DNA of 41,570 nucleotides from an uncultured Prevotellaceae bacterium (GTDB lineage Bacteria > Bacteroidota > Bacteroidia > Bacteroidales > Bacteroidaceae). Positions 1 to 9,800 of this stretch are shown piece after piece. The stretch is taken from positions 1-41,570 of the forward strand of contig CACXIP010000018.1 of NCBI GenBank assembly GCA_902767775.1, read 5' to 3'. A program made the position numbers and the translations under genes. Position 1 is the stretch's first letter. Each line of letters opens with the position of its first letter. The notes under the pieces were generated by a model that made no database searches, was not told where the DNA came from, and saw only the letters and a program-made list of their open reading frames with translations.

Positions 1-1
1 C

Positions 2-466
2 CGATTGATGATGAAACGTCAGAACCCGGAACTGTTCTCCGTACTAACAGGGATGGAGGTGGCAGGTGAGCAATGTCAGGTAGTAGGTAATAGATTCCTA
101 CTGAACATTCCCGACAAGATGGCGGTCATCGTACACAGACGCTATACGGACGAAGAAAATGCCCGGATGAGAGAGGAATGGCTGGCATGTGGCGAACGCG
201 GCGGAGTGCTTGTCAGTGCTGCCGTCTCGCCAAAGGAAAAGGAGGTGCTACGGGAAGCGATGAACCGAGGTTACAACATCATCCTGCTTAGAGAGAATGG
301 CTTTCCTAAACTATACAAGCCCTCAGGTGAGGCTTTTGATGCTTGTGCCAAGGGATTGCTGTTGCAGATAAGTCCTTGGCCTTTTCATAACGAGAGAAGG
401 GTGATTACGAGGGAGCAATGCCTCCACCTAAATGCGATGGCAGAAAGGATTGTTGATAACGGATAG
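2..466 (+). CDS. 3' part of an unrecognised protein, cut by the window edge; possibly repeat-associated
   Basis: The frame is open to the left edge, so only the C-terminal ~154 residues are seen; TTG at 5 or ATG at 8 are probably internal codons. The visible part has an alternating strand/helix pattern with GGVLVSAAVSPKEKEV and a following IILLRENGF, reminiscent of a Rossmann-like nucleotide or DNA-binding fold of the SMF/DprA kind. Two perfect hairpins follow the stop within 80 nt. That arrangement, together with the sequence style, makes a REP-associated (Y1-type) transposase C-terminus possible, but no catalytic motif is in view and this is only a guess. Function unknown from the window. 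Confidence 0.45.
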   Translation, partial: RLMMKRQNPELFSVLTGMEVAGEQCQVVGNRFLLNIPDKMAVIVHRRYTDEENARMREEWLACGERGGVLVSAAVSPKEKEVLREAMNRGYNIILLRENGFPKLYKPSGEAFDACAKGLLLQISPWPFHNERRVITREQCLHLNAMAERIVDNG

Positions 467-481
467 AAATGACATGCTTTT

Positions 482-545
482 CAAGCGGCTAAACCGCTTG
501 GAACAGTAGTGGAAGTGTTACGGTCCACGTCAGTTTTGCTGACGT
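482..545. repeat. Two adjacent perfect hairpins (REP-like pair)
   Basis: Arms CAAGCGG/CCGCTTG (482-488/494-500, loop CTAAA) and ACGTCAG/CTGACGT (527-533/539-545, loop TTTTG) are perfect and 26 nt apart. Neither is followed by a T-run, so they look more like palindromic dispersed elements than terminators. They lie just after the partial gene at the left edge, as REP hairpins do around their transposases. Confidence 0.55.
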
Positions 546-601
546 CTTGCTTGGTTTCTTGCTATTCAAATGAAGAAGGCTTTTTTATCCAGGAATAATA
601 G

Positions 602-632
602 GGGACCCGATACTGTCGCAGCATCGGGTCCC
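602..632 (-). terminator. Hairpin terminator after glnN
   Basis: Perfect 10-bp arms GGGACCCGAT (602-611) and ATCGGGTCCC (623-632) with an 11-nt loop lie 34 nt past the glnN stop. On the minus strand the tail is only moderately T-rich (CTATTATT), so termination is likely but not certain. Confidence 0.6.
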
Positions 633-666
633 TCGCAAACTTCAAACAACCGAGAAAAAAGTCGTT

Positions 667-2883
667 TTATCTGATGAAAAGCAACTCACGGTATTTGGGC
701 AGCGGCCACAGGCTGTCGTCGACGATGAGTTCCAGCTTGTCTATCTGATAGCGGATGTCATCGAGTTTCGGTTCCACCATGTCGTGATAGGCGATGGCCT
801 TCATGTGCTCATCCTCAATCTTGTTGGCTTCCCTGCGGGCATTGATGAGTTCCTCCACCTGGCTCTCTATCGTTGAGGTGCGCTCAGCAATCTCCTCAAT
901 GAGTTTGATGTTGCGTGAGGACAGCCTTGCTGCCTTTTCGGTGGAGAAGATGTCCGCCATGTTCTCCACATTCTCCAGCAGTGCGCTCTGATAGCGTGTG
1001 GCAACAGGGATGATATGGTTCATCGAGAGGTCGCCCAACACGCGTGCCTCAATCTGGATTTTCTTCGTATAGGTTTCCCACTTCACCTCGTTGCGGGCAA
1101 CCAGTTCTTTCTCCGTCATCACGCCGAGGCTCTCAAACATCTCGATGCTCTCGGGGTCGAGGTAGCGCTCAAAAATTTTCGGGCACGACTTCTCCACGTC
1201 GAGGCCGCGCTTCTCTGCCTCTGTCACCCACTCGTCGCTGTAGCCGTTGCCATCGAAACGGATGGGTTTGCAGGTCTTGATGTCATCGCGCAGGATGTCG
1301 ATGATGGCGTGGAAGGTGGCGTTGTGCTCTGTGCCCTCAAACTTCTCGGCGGTCTCGGCGATGCGTGCGTCAACACGTTTCTTGAAGTTGAAGAGTGCCT
1401 CTGCCACGGCGGAGTTCAGTGCTATCATCGCACTGGCGCAGTTGGCCTCTGAACCCACGGCACGGAACTCAAAGCGGTTGCCGGTGAAGGCGAACGGACT
1501 GGTGCGGTTGCGGTCGGTGTTGTCGATGAACAGTTCGGGAATCTCGGGGATGTCCATCTTCATGCCCTGCTTGCCGTTCATGGCGAGGATGTTCTCCCTG
1601 TCCGCCTTCTCGATGTGGTCGAGGAGTTCGCTCACCTGTTTGCCGAGGAACGATGAGATGATGGCGGGCGGTGCCTCGTTGGCGCCCAGACGGTGGGCGT
1701 TGGTGGCACTCATGATGGATGCCTTGAGCAGACCGTTGTGGCGGTACACACCCATCAGCGTCTCCACGATGAAGGTGGCGAAGCGCAGGTTCTGCTCCAC
1801 CGTCTTGCCTGGAGCATGGAGCAGCACGCCATTGTCGGTAGAGAGGCTCCAGTTGTTGTGCTTGCCGCTGCCGTTGATGCCCGCGAAGGGTTTCTCGTGG
1901 AGCAGCACACGGAACCCATGCTTGCGGGCGACACGTTTCATCACCGACATCAGCAGCATATTGTGGTCCACGGCGAGGTTGGTCTCCTCAAAGATGGGAG
2001 CCAACTCAAATTGGTTAGGAGCCACCTCGTTGTGGCGTGTCTTGCAGGGGATGCCCAGTTCGAGGGCGACAATCTCAAGTTCCCTCATGAAGGCAGCGAC
2101 GCGTTCTGGGATGCTGCCGAAGTAGTGGTCGTCCATCTGCTGGTTTTTTGCCGAGTCATGCCCCATGAGGGTGCGTCCCGTCAGCAGCAGGTCGGGGCGG
2201 GCAGCATAGAGCCCCTCGTCCACAAGGAAATATTCCTGTTCCCAACCAAGGTTGGAGGTCACCTTCTTCACGCTTGGGTCGAAGTAGTGGCACACCTCGG
2301 TGGCTGCCACGTTGACAGCATGGAGCGCCCTCAGCAGCGGTGCCTTGTAGTCGAGTGCCTCACCGCTGTAACTGATAAAGACGGTGGGGATGCACAGCGT
2401 GTCGTCGATGATGAAGACCGGTGACGTGGGGTCCCATGCGGAGTAGCCGCGAGCCTCGAAGGTGGAGCGGATGCCGCCCGATGGGAATGAAGAGGCGTCA
2501 GGCTCCTGCTGCACCAGCAGTTTGCCGGTGAACTCCTCCACCATGCCGCCCTTGCCGTCGTGCTCGATGAATGAGTCGTGCTTCTCGGCGGTGCCCTCCG
2601 TCAGTGGCTGGAACCAGTGGGTGTAGTGCGTCACACCGTTCTCTGTTGCCCACTGCTTCATGCCGGCAGCCACGGCGTCTGCCACCTCGCGGTCGAGTCG
2701 TGCGCCATTGTCCATCACGTCGACCATCTTCTCATAGACAGCCTTAGGCAGATACTTGTACATCTTCTCGCGGTTGAACACCTTGCGCCCGAAATACTTT
2801 GCAGGTCTTTCATCGGGTGCAGTCACGTCGAGCGGCTTCTTCTTGAATGCCTCGCCGACAACTTGAAATCTTAATGCTTCCAT
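667..2883 (-). CDS. glnN: Glutamine synthetase type III (GlnN)
   Basis: Makes glutamine from glutamate, ammonium and ATP in the cytoplasm. The 738-residue length fits the large GSIII class rather than GSI (~470). Visible family signatures are SGGIRSTFEARGYSAWDP near residue 135, NEVAPNQFELAP in the ATP/glutamate region near 285, GINGSGKHNNWS near 340 and GNRFEFRAVGS near 465. An in-frame GTG lies two codons upstream (2889), but the ATG at 2883 gives the usual MEALRF start. It is downstream of and parallel to dapL, separated by 367 nt of non-coding sequence, so it probably has its own promoter. It ends in a strong hairpin. It is the central ammonium-fixing enzyme of the island, together with gltBD. 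Confidence 0.96.
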   Translation of the reverse strand: MEALRFQVVGEAFKKKPLDVTAPDERPAKYFGRKVFNREKMYKYLPKAVYEKMVDVMDNGARLDREVADAVAAGMKQWATENGVTHYTHWFQPLTEGTAEKHDSFIEHDGKGGMVEEFTGKLLVQQEPDASSFPSGGIRSTFEARGYSAWDPTSPVFIIDDTLCIPTVFISYSGEALDYKAPLLRALHAVNVAATEVCHYFDPSVKKVTSNLGWEQEYFLVDEGLYAARPDLLLTGRTLMGHDSAKNQQMDDHYFGSIPERVAAFMRELEIVALELGIPCKTRHNEVAPNQFELAPIFEETNLAVDHNMLLMSVMKRVARKHGFRVLLHEKPFAGINGSGKHNNWSLSTDNGVLLHAPGKTVEQNLRFATFIVETLMGVYRHNGLLKASIMSATNAHRLGANEAPPAIISSFLGKQVSELLDHIEKADRENILAMNGKQGMKMDIPEIPELFIDNTDRNRTSPFAFTGNRFEFRAVGSEANCASAMIALNSAVAEALFNFKKRVDARIAETAEKFEGTEHNATFHAIIDILRDDIKTCKPIRFDGNGYSDEWVTEAEKRGLDVEKSCPKIFERYLDPESIEMFESLGVMTEKELVARNEVKWETYTKKIQIEARVLGDLSMNHIIPVATRYQSALLENVENMADIFSTEKAARLSSRNIKLIEEIAERTSTIESQVEELINARREANKIEDEHMKAIAYHDMVEPKLDDIRYQIDKLELIVDDSLWPLPKYRELLFIR

Positions 2884-3080
2884 AATCACTTTGATTAAAT
2901 ATATTATGTTATTATTTTAATTGATTTTGTGGCATAAAAAATCAAGAATTTGAATATAAATAACAAATTGAAAGTAAAACGTCGTTTTTGATAACAAATT
3001 GAAAGAAGACAAGTAAAAAAGAGGGGGTATCAAAAATAATGAGCGACTTGAGAAAAGAACGCCGTGAGCCGAATGGAACT

Positions 3081-3104
3081 CCCCTCCCCACGCGTGGGGA
3101 GGGG
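3081..3104. repeat. Perfect 24-nt GC-rich palindrome
   Basis: Arms CCCCTCCCC and GGGGAGGGG flank the self-complementary core ACGCGT. It sits about 36 nt from the related GC-rich element at 3141-3209, in the dapL-glnN gap. No T-run follows on either strand. Confidence 0.7.
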
Positions 3105-3140
3105 TTGGGGTGGGGAATTATTTTTCTGAAAAACAAGAAG

Positions 3141-3209
3141 TTACATACCCCACCCCTGCCCCTCCCCTTCATGGGAGGGCGCACAAGGTTTTTCCTTTTT
3201 GGCACACCC
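3141..3209. repeat. GC-rich dispersed repeat, copy A (inverted relative to 41078-41154)
   Basis: Read on the minus strand this stretch matches 41078-41154 nearly base for base: it starts at AGGGTGTGCCAAAAAGG, passes CTTGTGCGCC and ATGAAGGGGAGGGGC, and ends at GGGGTATGTAA. The other copy has about 7 extra bases in the middle. It lies just past the 3' end of dapL. Confidence 0.75.
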
Positions 3210-3250
3210 TCTGCTGAAATGTCAATTGCCAGTTCAATCGTCATTTTCAC

Positions 3251-4486
3251 CTATCTGATGCTCCACTTGGCGATGCGGCTGAGCGCATCCTCGGTATTTT
3301 CATGGGTGCCGAAGGCGGTGAAGCGGACATAGCCCTCGCCGGAAGGACCGAAGCCGACGCCCGGGGTGCAGACAACGCTTGCGCCATAGAGCAGTTGCTC
3401 GAAGAATTTCCATGAACTGGTTGCGGAGGGTGTCTTCATCCAGATATAAGGTGCGTTTTCGCCACCATACACCTCATAGCCAAGACTGCGCAGCGTGGAG
3501 AGCATCTTTTGGGCGTTTTGCATATAGTAGCCGATGGTTGCCTTCACCTGCTCCTTGCCCTCGGGCGTGTAGATGGCCTCGGCGGCACGCTGCGAGATGT
3601 AACTGGTGCCGTTGAACTTCGTACACTGCCTGCGGTTCCACAGCGGATTGAGCGGGATGCGCTCACCTTTTAGCGTGGCTGCCGTCAGGTCTTTGGGCAC
3701 GATGGTGTATCCGCACCTCACACCGGTGAATCCCGCCGTCTTCGAGTAGGAGTGGAACTCGATAGCGCATTTCCTGGCGCCGCGTATCTCATAGATGCTG
3801 TGTGGTATCTCCGGGTCGCTGATATATGCTTGGTAGGCTGCGTCGTAGAAGATAAGTGTGTCGTTTTTCAGCGCATAGTTCACCCATTTGCGCAGTTCCT
3901 GTTTGGTGATGACCGTTCCCGTGGGGTTGTTGGGATAGCACAGGTAGATGACGTCAACGTGACGGTCTTTGGGAATCTGCGGGACGAAACCATTCTCCGC
4001 CGTGCAGGGCATATAGACCACATTCGACCAGCGGCCGTCCTCCACGGTGCCCGCCCGTCCTATCATAACGTTGGAGTCGATGTAGACGGGGTAGATAGGG
4101 TCGGTCACGCCGATACTGTTGTCCCAACGGATAAGTTCCTGGATGTTGCCCGTGTCCGACTTCGCACCGTCGTTGATGAAGATTTCGTCAATGTCGAGGT
4201 GGATGCCACGGGGCAGGAAATCATTCTTCAGTATCGCCTCACGCAGGAAGTCATATCCTTGTTCGGGACCATAGCCGCGAAACCCCTGTCGGGTGGCCAT
4301 CTCATCGGTGGCACGGTGCATCGCCTCGATGACGGCAGGGCAGAGCGGTTGTGTCACGTCGCCGATGCCGAGGGAGATGACGTCTGTTTTCGGGTGCATC
4401 ACCTTGAAGGCATTCACCTTCTTGGCGATGTCGGCAAACAGGTAGTTGTTGGGTAGTTTAAGAAAATGCTCGTTGACTAATGCCAT
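3251..4486 (-). CDS. dapL: LL-diaminopimelate aminotransferase (DapL)
   Basis: A PLP-dependent class I/II aminotransferase of 411 residues, the normal DapL length. It converts tetrahydrodipicolinate plus glutamate to LL-diaminopimelate in one step, for lysine and peptidoglycan. The PLP-binding lysine is K249 in SYSKTAGFTGVR; CYPNNPTGT (183-191) is the cofactor/substrate loop, and an early GIGDVTQPL motif is present. It is the distal gene after gltB-gltD-dapF, so the glutamate made by GltBD is the amino donor it uses. It begins 26 nt after the dapF stop, across a short oligonucleotide repeat. Confidence 0.95.
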   Translation of the reverse strand: MALVNEHFLKLPNNYLFADIAKKVNAFKVMHPKTDVISLGIGDVTQPLCPAVIEAMHRATDEMATRQGFRGYGPEQGYDFLREAILKNDFLPRGIHLDIDEIFINDGAKSDTGNIQELIRWDNSIGVTDPIYPVYIDSNVMIGRAGTVEDGRWSNVVYMPCTAENGFVPQIPKDRHVDVIYLCYPNNPTGTVITKQELRKWVNYALKNDTLIFYDAAYQAYISDPEIPHSIYEIRGARKCAIEFHSYSKTAGFTGVRCGYTIVPKDLTAATLKGERIPLNPLWNRRQCTKFNGTSYISQRAAEAIYTPEGKEQVKATIGYYMQNAQKMLSTLRSLGYEVYGGENAPYIWMKTPSATSSWKFFEQLLYGASVVCTPGVGFGPSGEGYVRFTAFGTHENTEDALSRIAKWSIR

Positions 4487-4496
4487 AATTGATATA

Positions 4497-4539
4497 GTTC
4501 AGAGTTCATAATTCATAGTTCATAATTCATAGTGCAGAG
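4497..4539. repeat. ATGAATTATGAAC-type short tandem oligonucleotide between dapF and dapL
   Basis: On the minus strand the word ATGAATTATGAAC occurs twice in a row, followed by the dapL start region. The dapF stop codon lies inside the repeat, so the last residues of DapF (about TMNYEL) are repeat-encoded. Confidence 0.65.
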
Positions 4540-5385
4540 TTGATGAGAGTTCAAACTTCCAACCTCCCCGTCGAAGACGAACTCGGCGGGACCGGTCATA
4601 TAGACATGGTTGTCGGTTTCACGCCATTCGATGTCAAGCGTTCCGCCGTCCATCACGATTTGTGACTTGCGCCCCGCATGCCCTGTGAGGGCAGCCGCCA
4701 CTGCCGTGGCGCAGGCTCCGGTGCCGCATGCCATCGTGATGCCGCTCCCACGCTCCCATACACGGGTGCGGATGGAACCGTCGGCAATGACATGGGCAAA
4801 CTCGATATTGCAGCGCTGCGGGAAGGCAGGGTGGCACTCCAGTGCCCGTCCTGTCTCGCTCACCTGGTCCACATCGTCGGTGAAGATGACATAGTGCGGA
4901 TTGCCCATCGAGACAAACGTTCCTGTACCTGGGGTTAGTGATTCCACATACTGCGATATGTCGTCCAATATAGGCTCGCCCATGTCTACCGTGACACTAT
5001 TTACTTTTCGAGGTGTTTCTCTCTCCTCTCCAACGTGAGATGGGGCAGGGGTGAGGTAAAGTCTCTTCACCCCCGACAGGGTCAGCAACTTGATTTCCGT
5101 CTTGTCGGTCAGTCCCCTCTCATAGAGGTATTTCCCTATGCACCTTGATGCATTGCCACACATCATCGCCTCGCTCCCGTCGGCATTGAAGATGCGCATC
5201 GTGAAGTCAGCCTCGGGAACGGGACTTCTTCCGATGAGCACCAGACCGTCGGAGCCGATGCCTTTGTGGCGGTCGCTCCAACGAATGGCTGCCTCTGAGG
5301 GGTTGGTCACCTCATGGAGCATGGTGTTGACATAGATGTAGTCGTTGCCGGCTCCGTGCATCTTGGTGAAGGGAATCTTGCTCAT
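4513..5385 (-). CDS. dapF: Diaminopimelate epimerase (DapF) with a repeat-derived insert
   Basis: Interconverts LL- and meso-diaminopimelate with two catalytic cysteines, seen in MMCGNASRC (C76) and in ACGTGACAT further on; GAGNDY near the start is also family-typical. At 290 residues it is longer than most DapF (about 270-280). The excess is explained by about 15 residues at 110-125 ([11 protein letters not shown]), encoded by a GC-rich dispersed repeat in place of a variable loop, and by a repeat-encoded C-terminal tail. It starts with an ATGA overlap with the gltD stop, so it is translationally coupled, and is followed by dapL. The active-site motifs are intact, so the enzyme is probably functional. 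Confidence 0.94.
   Translation of the reverse strand: MSKIPFTKMHGAGNDYIYVNTMLHEVTNPSEAAIRWSDRHKGIGSDGLVLIGRSPVPEADFTMRIFNADGSEAMMCGNASRCIGKYLYERGLTDKTEIKLLTLSGVKRLYLTPAPSHVGEERETPRKVNSVTVDMGEPILDDISQYVESLTPGTGTFVSMGNPHYVIFTDDVDQVSETGRALECHPAFPQRCNIEFAHVIADGSIRTRVWERGSGITMACGTGACATAVAAALTGHAGRKSQIVMDGGTLDIEWRETDNHVYMTGPAEFVFDGEVGSLNSHQLCTMNYEL
5016..5060 (-). repeat. GC-rich repeat inside dapF
   Basis: On the minus strand the core reads CTCACCCCTGCCCC, then CTCACGTTGGAGAGGAGAG, matching the CCCCACCCCTGCCCC style of the intergenic elements at 3141-3209 and 41078-41154. It is in frame and encodes residues about 110-124 of DapF. Confidence 0.6.
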
Positions 5386-6734
5386 TTGCTGAGGAATTGG
5401 TTGACTTTCTGTGCTGTCTGCCGTCCGCTTGCGAGGGCGCGCACCACGAGACTGGCTCCGTTGGCGGCATCACCGCAGATGAAGACATTTTCTGGATATT
5501 GAGGATGCTCGGGTTTGAGGAATCCCATGGCGAGGAGCACCAGCTCAGCCTTGATGATTTCAGGTTCACCTTTCTCCACCATGATGGGACGGCCACCGTT
5601 GGGATTGGGCTTCCAGTCAATCTCCTGCACCTTGACGCCAGTGAGGTGTCCGTCCTTGCCGAGGAACTCCAGGGTGTTGATGTTCCAGCGGCGGATGCAG
5701 CCCTCCTCGTGCGACGAGGTGGTCTTGAGTGTGCGCGGCCAGTTGGGCCAGGGGTTCTGTGGGTCGTCAGGCCCCTCAACAGGCCGTGGCATGATTTCTA
5801 TCTGTGTCACGCTCTTGCAGCCCTGCCGGTGTGCGGTGCCGATGCAGTCGCTGCCCGTGTCGCCGCCACCGATGACAAGCACATCCTTCCCTTTGGCGGT
5901 GATGCGCTCCTCCTTGCTGAACTCCATGCCGGCGAGCACACGGTTTTGCTGGGCAAGTAGTTCGAGGGCGAAATGTACGCCTTTGAGTTCACGCCCTTTT
6001 ACCTTCAGGTCGCGGGCGGTAGGGGTTCCTGTGGCGATAACGATGGCGTCAAAATCAGACAACTCGTCTATTCCTGATTCTCCGGAAAACTCCACACCGT
6101 ATCTCAACTCGATACCCTCTGCTTCCAGCAGGCGCAGACGGCGGTCGATAATTGCCTTGTTGAGTTTGAAGTTGGGGATGCCGTATCGCAACAGTCCTCC
6201 TGCCGCCTCGTTTTTCTCAAAGACGGTGACGCTGTAGCCCATCAGGTTGAGGTCGTTGGCGGCGGCGAGACCAGCGGGTCCGGCACCGATGACCGCCACG
6301 CGCTTGCCGTTGCGCTCGGGATGGCGCACGGTGATGTATCCCTCGCGGAAGGCCGCCTCGGTGATGGCCGCCTCGTTCTCGCGGTTGGTGGTCGGTTCGT
6401 GGTTGAAGAGATTGAGCACACACGCCTTCTCGCACAGTGCCGGACAGATGCGCCCGGTGAACTCAGGGAAGGGGTTGGTGGAGGAGAGCAACTGGTAGGC
6501 CAGTTCCCATTCCCCCTTATATAAAGCGTCGTTCCATTCAGGTGCCTTGTTGCCCAAAGGACATGCCCAGTGGCAGAAAGGCACACCACAGTCCATGCAG
6601 CGTGATGCCTGGGCTTTCCGCTCACGTGTGCTCAGTGTCTGTTCCACCTCACCGAAGTCGTGGATGCGGTCGTGAAGCGGACGGTAGCCCGCCTCCTGGC
6701 GGTGTATCTCTAAAAATGCTTTCGGGTTTCCCAT
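5382..6734 (-). CDS. gltD: Glutamate synthase small subunit (GltD)
   Basis: The flavin/Fe-S subunit that feeds NAD(P)H electrons to GltB, 450 residues. From the N-terminus: cysteines in [15 protein letters not shown] and [12 protein letters not shown] for [4Fe-4S] clusters, an FAD Rossmann motif [12 protein letters not shown], an NADPH motif [12 protein letters not shown], and [15 protein letters not shown] near the C-terminus. The open frame extends to 6833, but those 33 codons cover a hairpin and repeat, and the ATG at 6734 gives the family-typical MGNPKAF start. It follows gltB by 130 nt and overlaps dapF by 4 nt. Confidence 0.95.
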   Translation of the reverse strand: MGNPKAFLEIHRQEAGYRPLHDRIHDFGEVEQTLSTRERKAQASRCMDCGVPFCHWACPLGNKAPEWNDALYKGEWELAYQLLSSTNPFPEFTGRICPALCEKACVLNLFNHEPTTNRENEAAITEAAFREGYITVRHPERNGKRVAVIGAGPAGLAAANDLNLMGYSVTVFEKNEAAGGLLRYGIPNFKLNKAIIDRRLRLLEAEGIELRYGVEFSGESGIDELSDFDAIVIATGTPTARDLKVKGRELKGVHFALELLAQQNRVLAGMEFSKEERITAKGKDVLVIGGGDTGSDCIGTAHRQGCKSVTQIEIMPRPVEGPDDPQNPWPNWPRTLKTTSSHEEGCIRRWNINTLEFLGKDGHLTGVKVQEIDWKPNPNGGRPIMVEKGEPEIIKAELVLLAMGFLKPEHPQYPENVFICGDAANGASLVVRALASGRQTAQKVNQFLSK

Positions 6735-6787
6735 ATTTTGAAGTCTGATTTTTATTTGGAGTTTAGATGTTGCTTCTTTGTGGTGGG

Positions 6788-6860
6788 GTCGCTGTGATAC
6801 AGCGACATACAGGACACCGACAACAGAGGACAATTTTTAATTTTTAATTTTTAATTCTTA
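6788..6860. repeat. Hairpin and AT heptad repeat in the gltB-gltD gap
   Basis: Perfect arms GTCGCTG/CAGCGAC (6788-6794/6800-6806) form a short hairpin. At 6832-6860 the unit TTTTTAA is tandemly repeated and ends in TTCTTA; the same 22-nt word recurs at 24879-24900 and 25042-25063. In all three places it borders a minus-strand start or stop codon. Confidence 0.6.
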
Positions 6861-6864
6861 ATCT

Positions 6865-9800
6865 TCAATAGTCTCTCTGCATGTCGGCGATTTTCTGGCG
6901 CAGCTTGACCATCTGCTCCTCCTGCAGGACACGTTTGTACTCGATGGGGATGACCTGGATGAAATCATCCACATAATGTCTCCAGTCGTCGAGCATTCGT
7001 CCGGCGAGGGCGCTGCCCGTGTGCAGGTAGTGCTGGCGGATGAGTTCAAGCAGTTCCTTGCGTGATACGTTGTCCTCCACAAGATTGATTTCCACCATGT
7101 CCATATTGCAGAAATAGTCAAAGTTGTGGTGCCTGTCCCATACATAGGCGACACCGCCCGACATGCCAGCCGCGAAGTTGCGCCCTGTCTCACCGAGTAC
7201 GACGACACGTCCGCCAGTCATATATTCGCAGCAGTGGTCGCCCGCGCCCTCGATGACCGCCACGGCACCGCTGTTGCGCACGCCGAAGCGCTCACCCACC
7301 TTACCGTTGATATACAGTTCGCCGGAGGTGGCTCCATAGAGTCCTGTGTTGCCGGCGATGATGTTCTCCTCCGCCTTGAAGTTGCTTCTTGTTGGCGGCA
7401 GGATGGCGATGCGTCCGCCCGACAGTCCCTTGGCAAAGTAGTCGTTGGTCTCGCCCTCGAGTTTGAAACTGACGCCGTGGGCGAGGAAGGCGCCGAACGA
7501 CTGTCCAGCCGACCCCTTGAACTTCACGTTGATGGTGTTGTCGGGCAGTCCTGCCAGTCCGTGCCTCATGGCGACCGTTCCGGAGAGCATCGTGCCCACG
7601 GCGCGGTCGGTGTTGCGGATGGAGAAGTCGAGGTTGACCTCCTCCTGCAGGTTGATGGCCTTCTCTGCTGCCGCTATCATCTGTTGGTCGAGTATGGTGC
7701 CCTGCATGCCTAATGGCAAGGTTGGCTTGTGTATGTCGCCCGTGAAGTGGAGCACACCCTCTTCCTTATGGAGCAAACGGGTGAAGTCGAGCACGGAAGC
7801 CTTGGCCTCGATGAGGTCGGAGCGTCCCACGATGTCGTTGAGGCTTCTGAAACCCATTTCTGCGAGATATTCGCGCACCTCCTGTGCGAGGAAGGTGAAG
7901 TAGTTGACCAGATGCTCGTATTTTCCGAGGAAGTGCTTGCGCAGTTCGGCGTTCTGTGTGGCGACACCCATCGGACAGGTGTTCAGGTTGCACTTGCGCA
8001 TCATCACGCAGCCCAGGACAATCAGCGCGGCGGTGCCGAAGCCAAACTCATCGGCACCCAACAGCGCCATGAGCACGATGTCGCGTCCCGTCTTCACCTG
8101 ACCGTCCACCTGCAGTCGCACATTGCTGCGCAACCCGTTTCTGACGAGTGTCTGCTGTGTCTCTGAGAGTCCGATTTCGGGTGAGATGCCGGCGAAGCGC
8201 ATGCTCGATGCCGGACTGGCACCCGTGCCGCCCTCGGCACCGCTGATGACGATGAGGTCGGCCTTGGCTTTCGCCACACCGGCGGCTATCGTACCCACAC
8301 CGCTCTCCGCCACCAGTTTCACGCTGACGGCAGCACGGGGGTTGACGTTCTTCAGGTCGAAGATGAGTTGTGCCAGGTCCTCGATGGAGTAGATGTCGTG
8401 GTGAGGTGGGGGAGAGATGAGCGAGATGCCGGGAATGGAGTGACGTGTCTTGGCTATCACCTCATTCACCTTGAAGCCGGGCAGTTGTCCGCCTTCTCCG
8501 GGCTTGGCACCCTGTGCCACCTTGATTTGTATCTCCTCTGCATTCACCAGATATTCCGTGGTCACGCCAAACCTTCCGCTTGCCACCTGTTTCGTCTTCG
8601 AGCAGAGGCTGATGCCGTCGTACTCGGAGTGGAAACGTTCGGAGTCCTCGCCGCCCTCACCCGTGTTGGAGCGAGCACCGAGTTTGTTCATTGCCAGGCA
8701 GATGGCCTCATGCGCCTCTTTCGACAGAGCGCCAAACGACATGGCGCCCGCCACGAAATGCTTCACGATGTCCTCCACGGGTTCCACCTCGTCGACGGGC
8801 AACGCCTCGCCTTTCTTGAACCCGAGGAAGTCGCGGATGAAGATAGGCGATTCCTTTGCGTCAACAAGGCGGGTGAACTCCTTGAACTTCGCATACGAAC
8901 CCGTGCGGCAGGCGAGTTGCAGCGTGGCTATCGTCGCCGGGTTCCATGCGTGTTTGATGCCGTCCTTCCGCCAATGGAACTGCCCTTGGTTGGGCAGGAA
9001 GTCTCTTCCTTCTCCCTTGGGAGAGCGTCTGAGGTTATGCATGGCGATGGCATCTGCTGCGATTTTGTCCAGTCCGATGCCCCCTATGGGGCTCACCTCC
9101 GTACCGAAATAGGTCTTCAGCAGACTCTCGCTCAGTCCGACGCTCTCGAAAATCTTCGCACCGCGGTAGGAGCGGATGGTGGAGATGCCCATCTTTGCCA
9201 TGATTTTGAACAGTCCCTTCTTCACTGCCTTGATGTAGTTTTTCTCTGCAGTGGCATAGTCTTCCTGTATCTTATGGCGTTTCACCAGGTCGTCGAGGAT
9301 GGCGAAGGTCATGTATGGGCATAGTGCGGAGGCACCATATCCCAGCAGCAGCGCGGCATGCATGGTCTCGCGTATCTCGCCGCTCTCCACTATCAGTGCG
9401 GTCTGCACACGCTTCCCCACGCTGATGAGGTAATGGTGTACGGCGCTGACGGCAAGGAGCGAGGGGATGAAGGCAACCGCCTCACCCTTGTCCCCGGTGG
9501 AGAAGGGGGCGCTCACGTTGTCGGTAAGAATAATATAGTTGAAACCGTTGTCGACGGCTTTTTCAGCTTCCTTGCAGAGTTGGTCGAGCGCCTCGCGTAG
9601 CCGCTCCCCCTGTTGTGAGGGGTCGGTGGAGATGCCAAACGTCATCGGCAGTTTGATGGTGTTGAAGCCCTTGTAGCGGATGTTGCAAAGGATGTCGAGT
9701 TGGGTGTTGTTGAGTATTGGGTGTGGCAGGCGCACCATCTTGCAGTTGGTCTCATCGGGGTTGAGGATGCCCGTCCCCACACGTCCGATATACTCCGTCA

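Larger units (their letters stand above)
2884..3250 (-). promoter_or_regulatory. glnN upstream region with a 15-nt direct repeat
   Basis: This 367-nt gap between dapL and glnN has an AT-rich part next to glnN and a GC-rich repeat part next to dapL. In the AT-rich part the word ATAACAAATTGAAAG occurs twice exactly (2960-2974 and 2991-3005), 31 nt apart, about three helical turns. A TAnnTTTG-type box (TATTTTTG, minus strand) is at 3031-3038 without a clear -33 partner; if used, the two words lie in a ~140-nt leader. Regulatory role is inferred only from position and repetition. Confidence 0.4.

Noticed and set aside
1247-2125. A 292-codon plus-strand frame opposite glnN
   Set aside because: Antisense to a clear GSIII gene, with low-complexity Ser/Arg-rich translation; a shadow frame.
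2942-3250. A 102-codon minus-strand frame between dapL and glnN
   Set aside because: It is composed of GC-rich and AT-rich repeats and resembles no protein; kept as intergenic.
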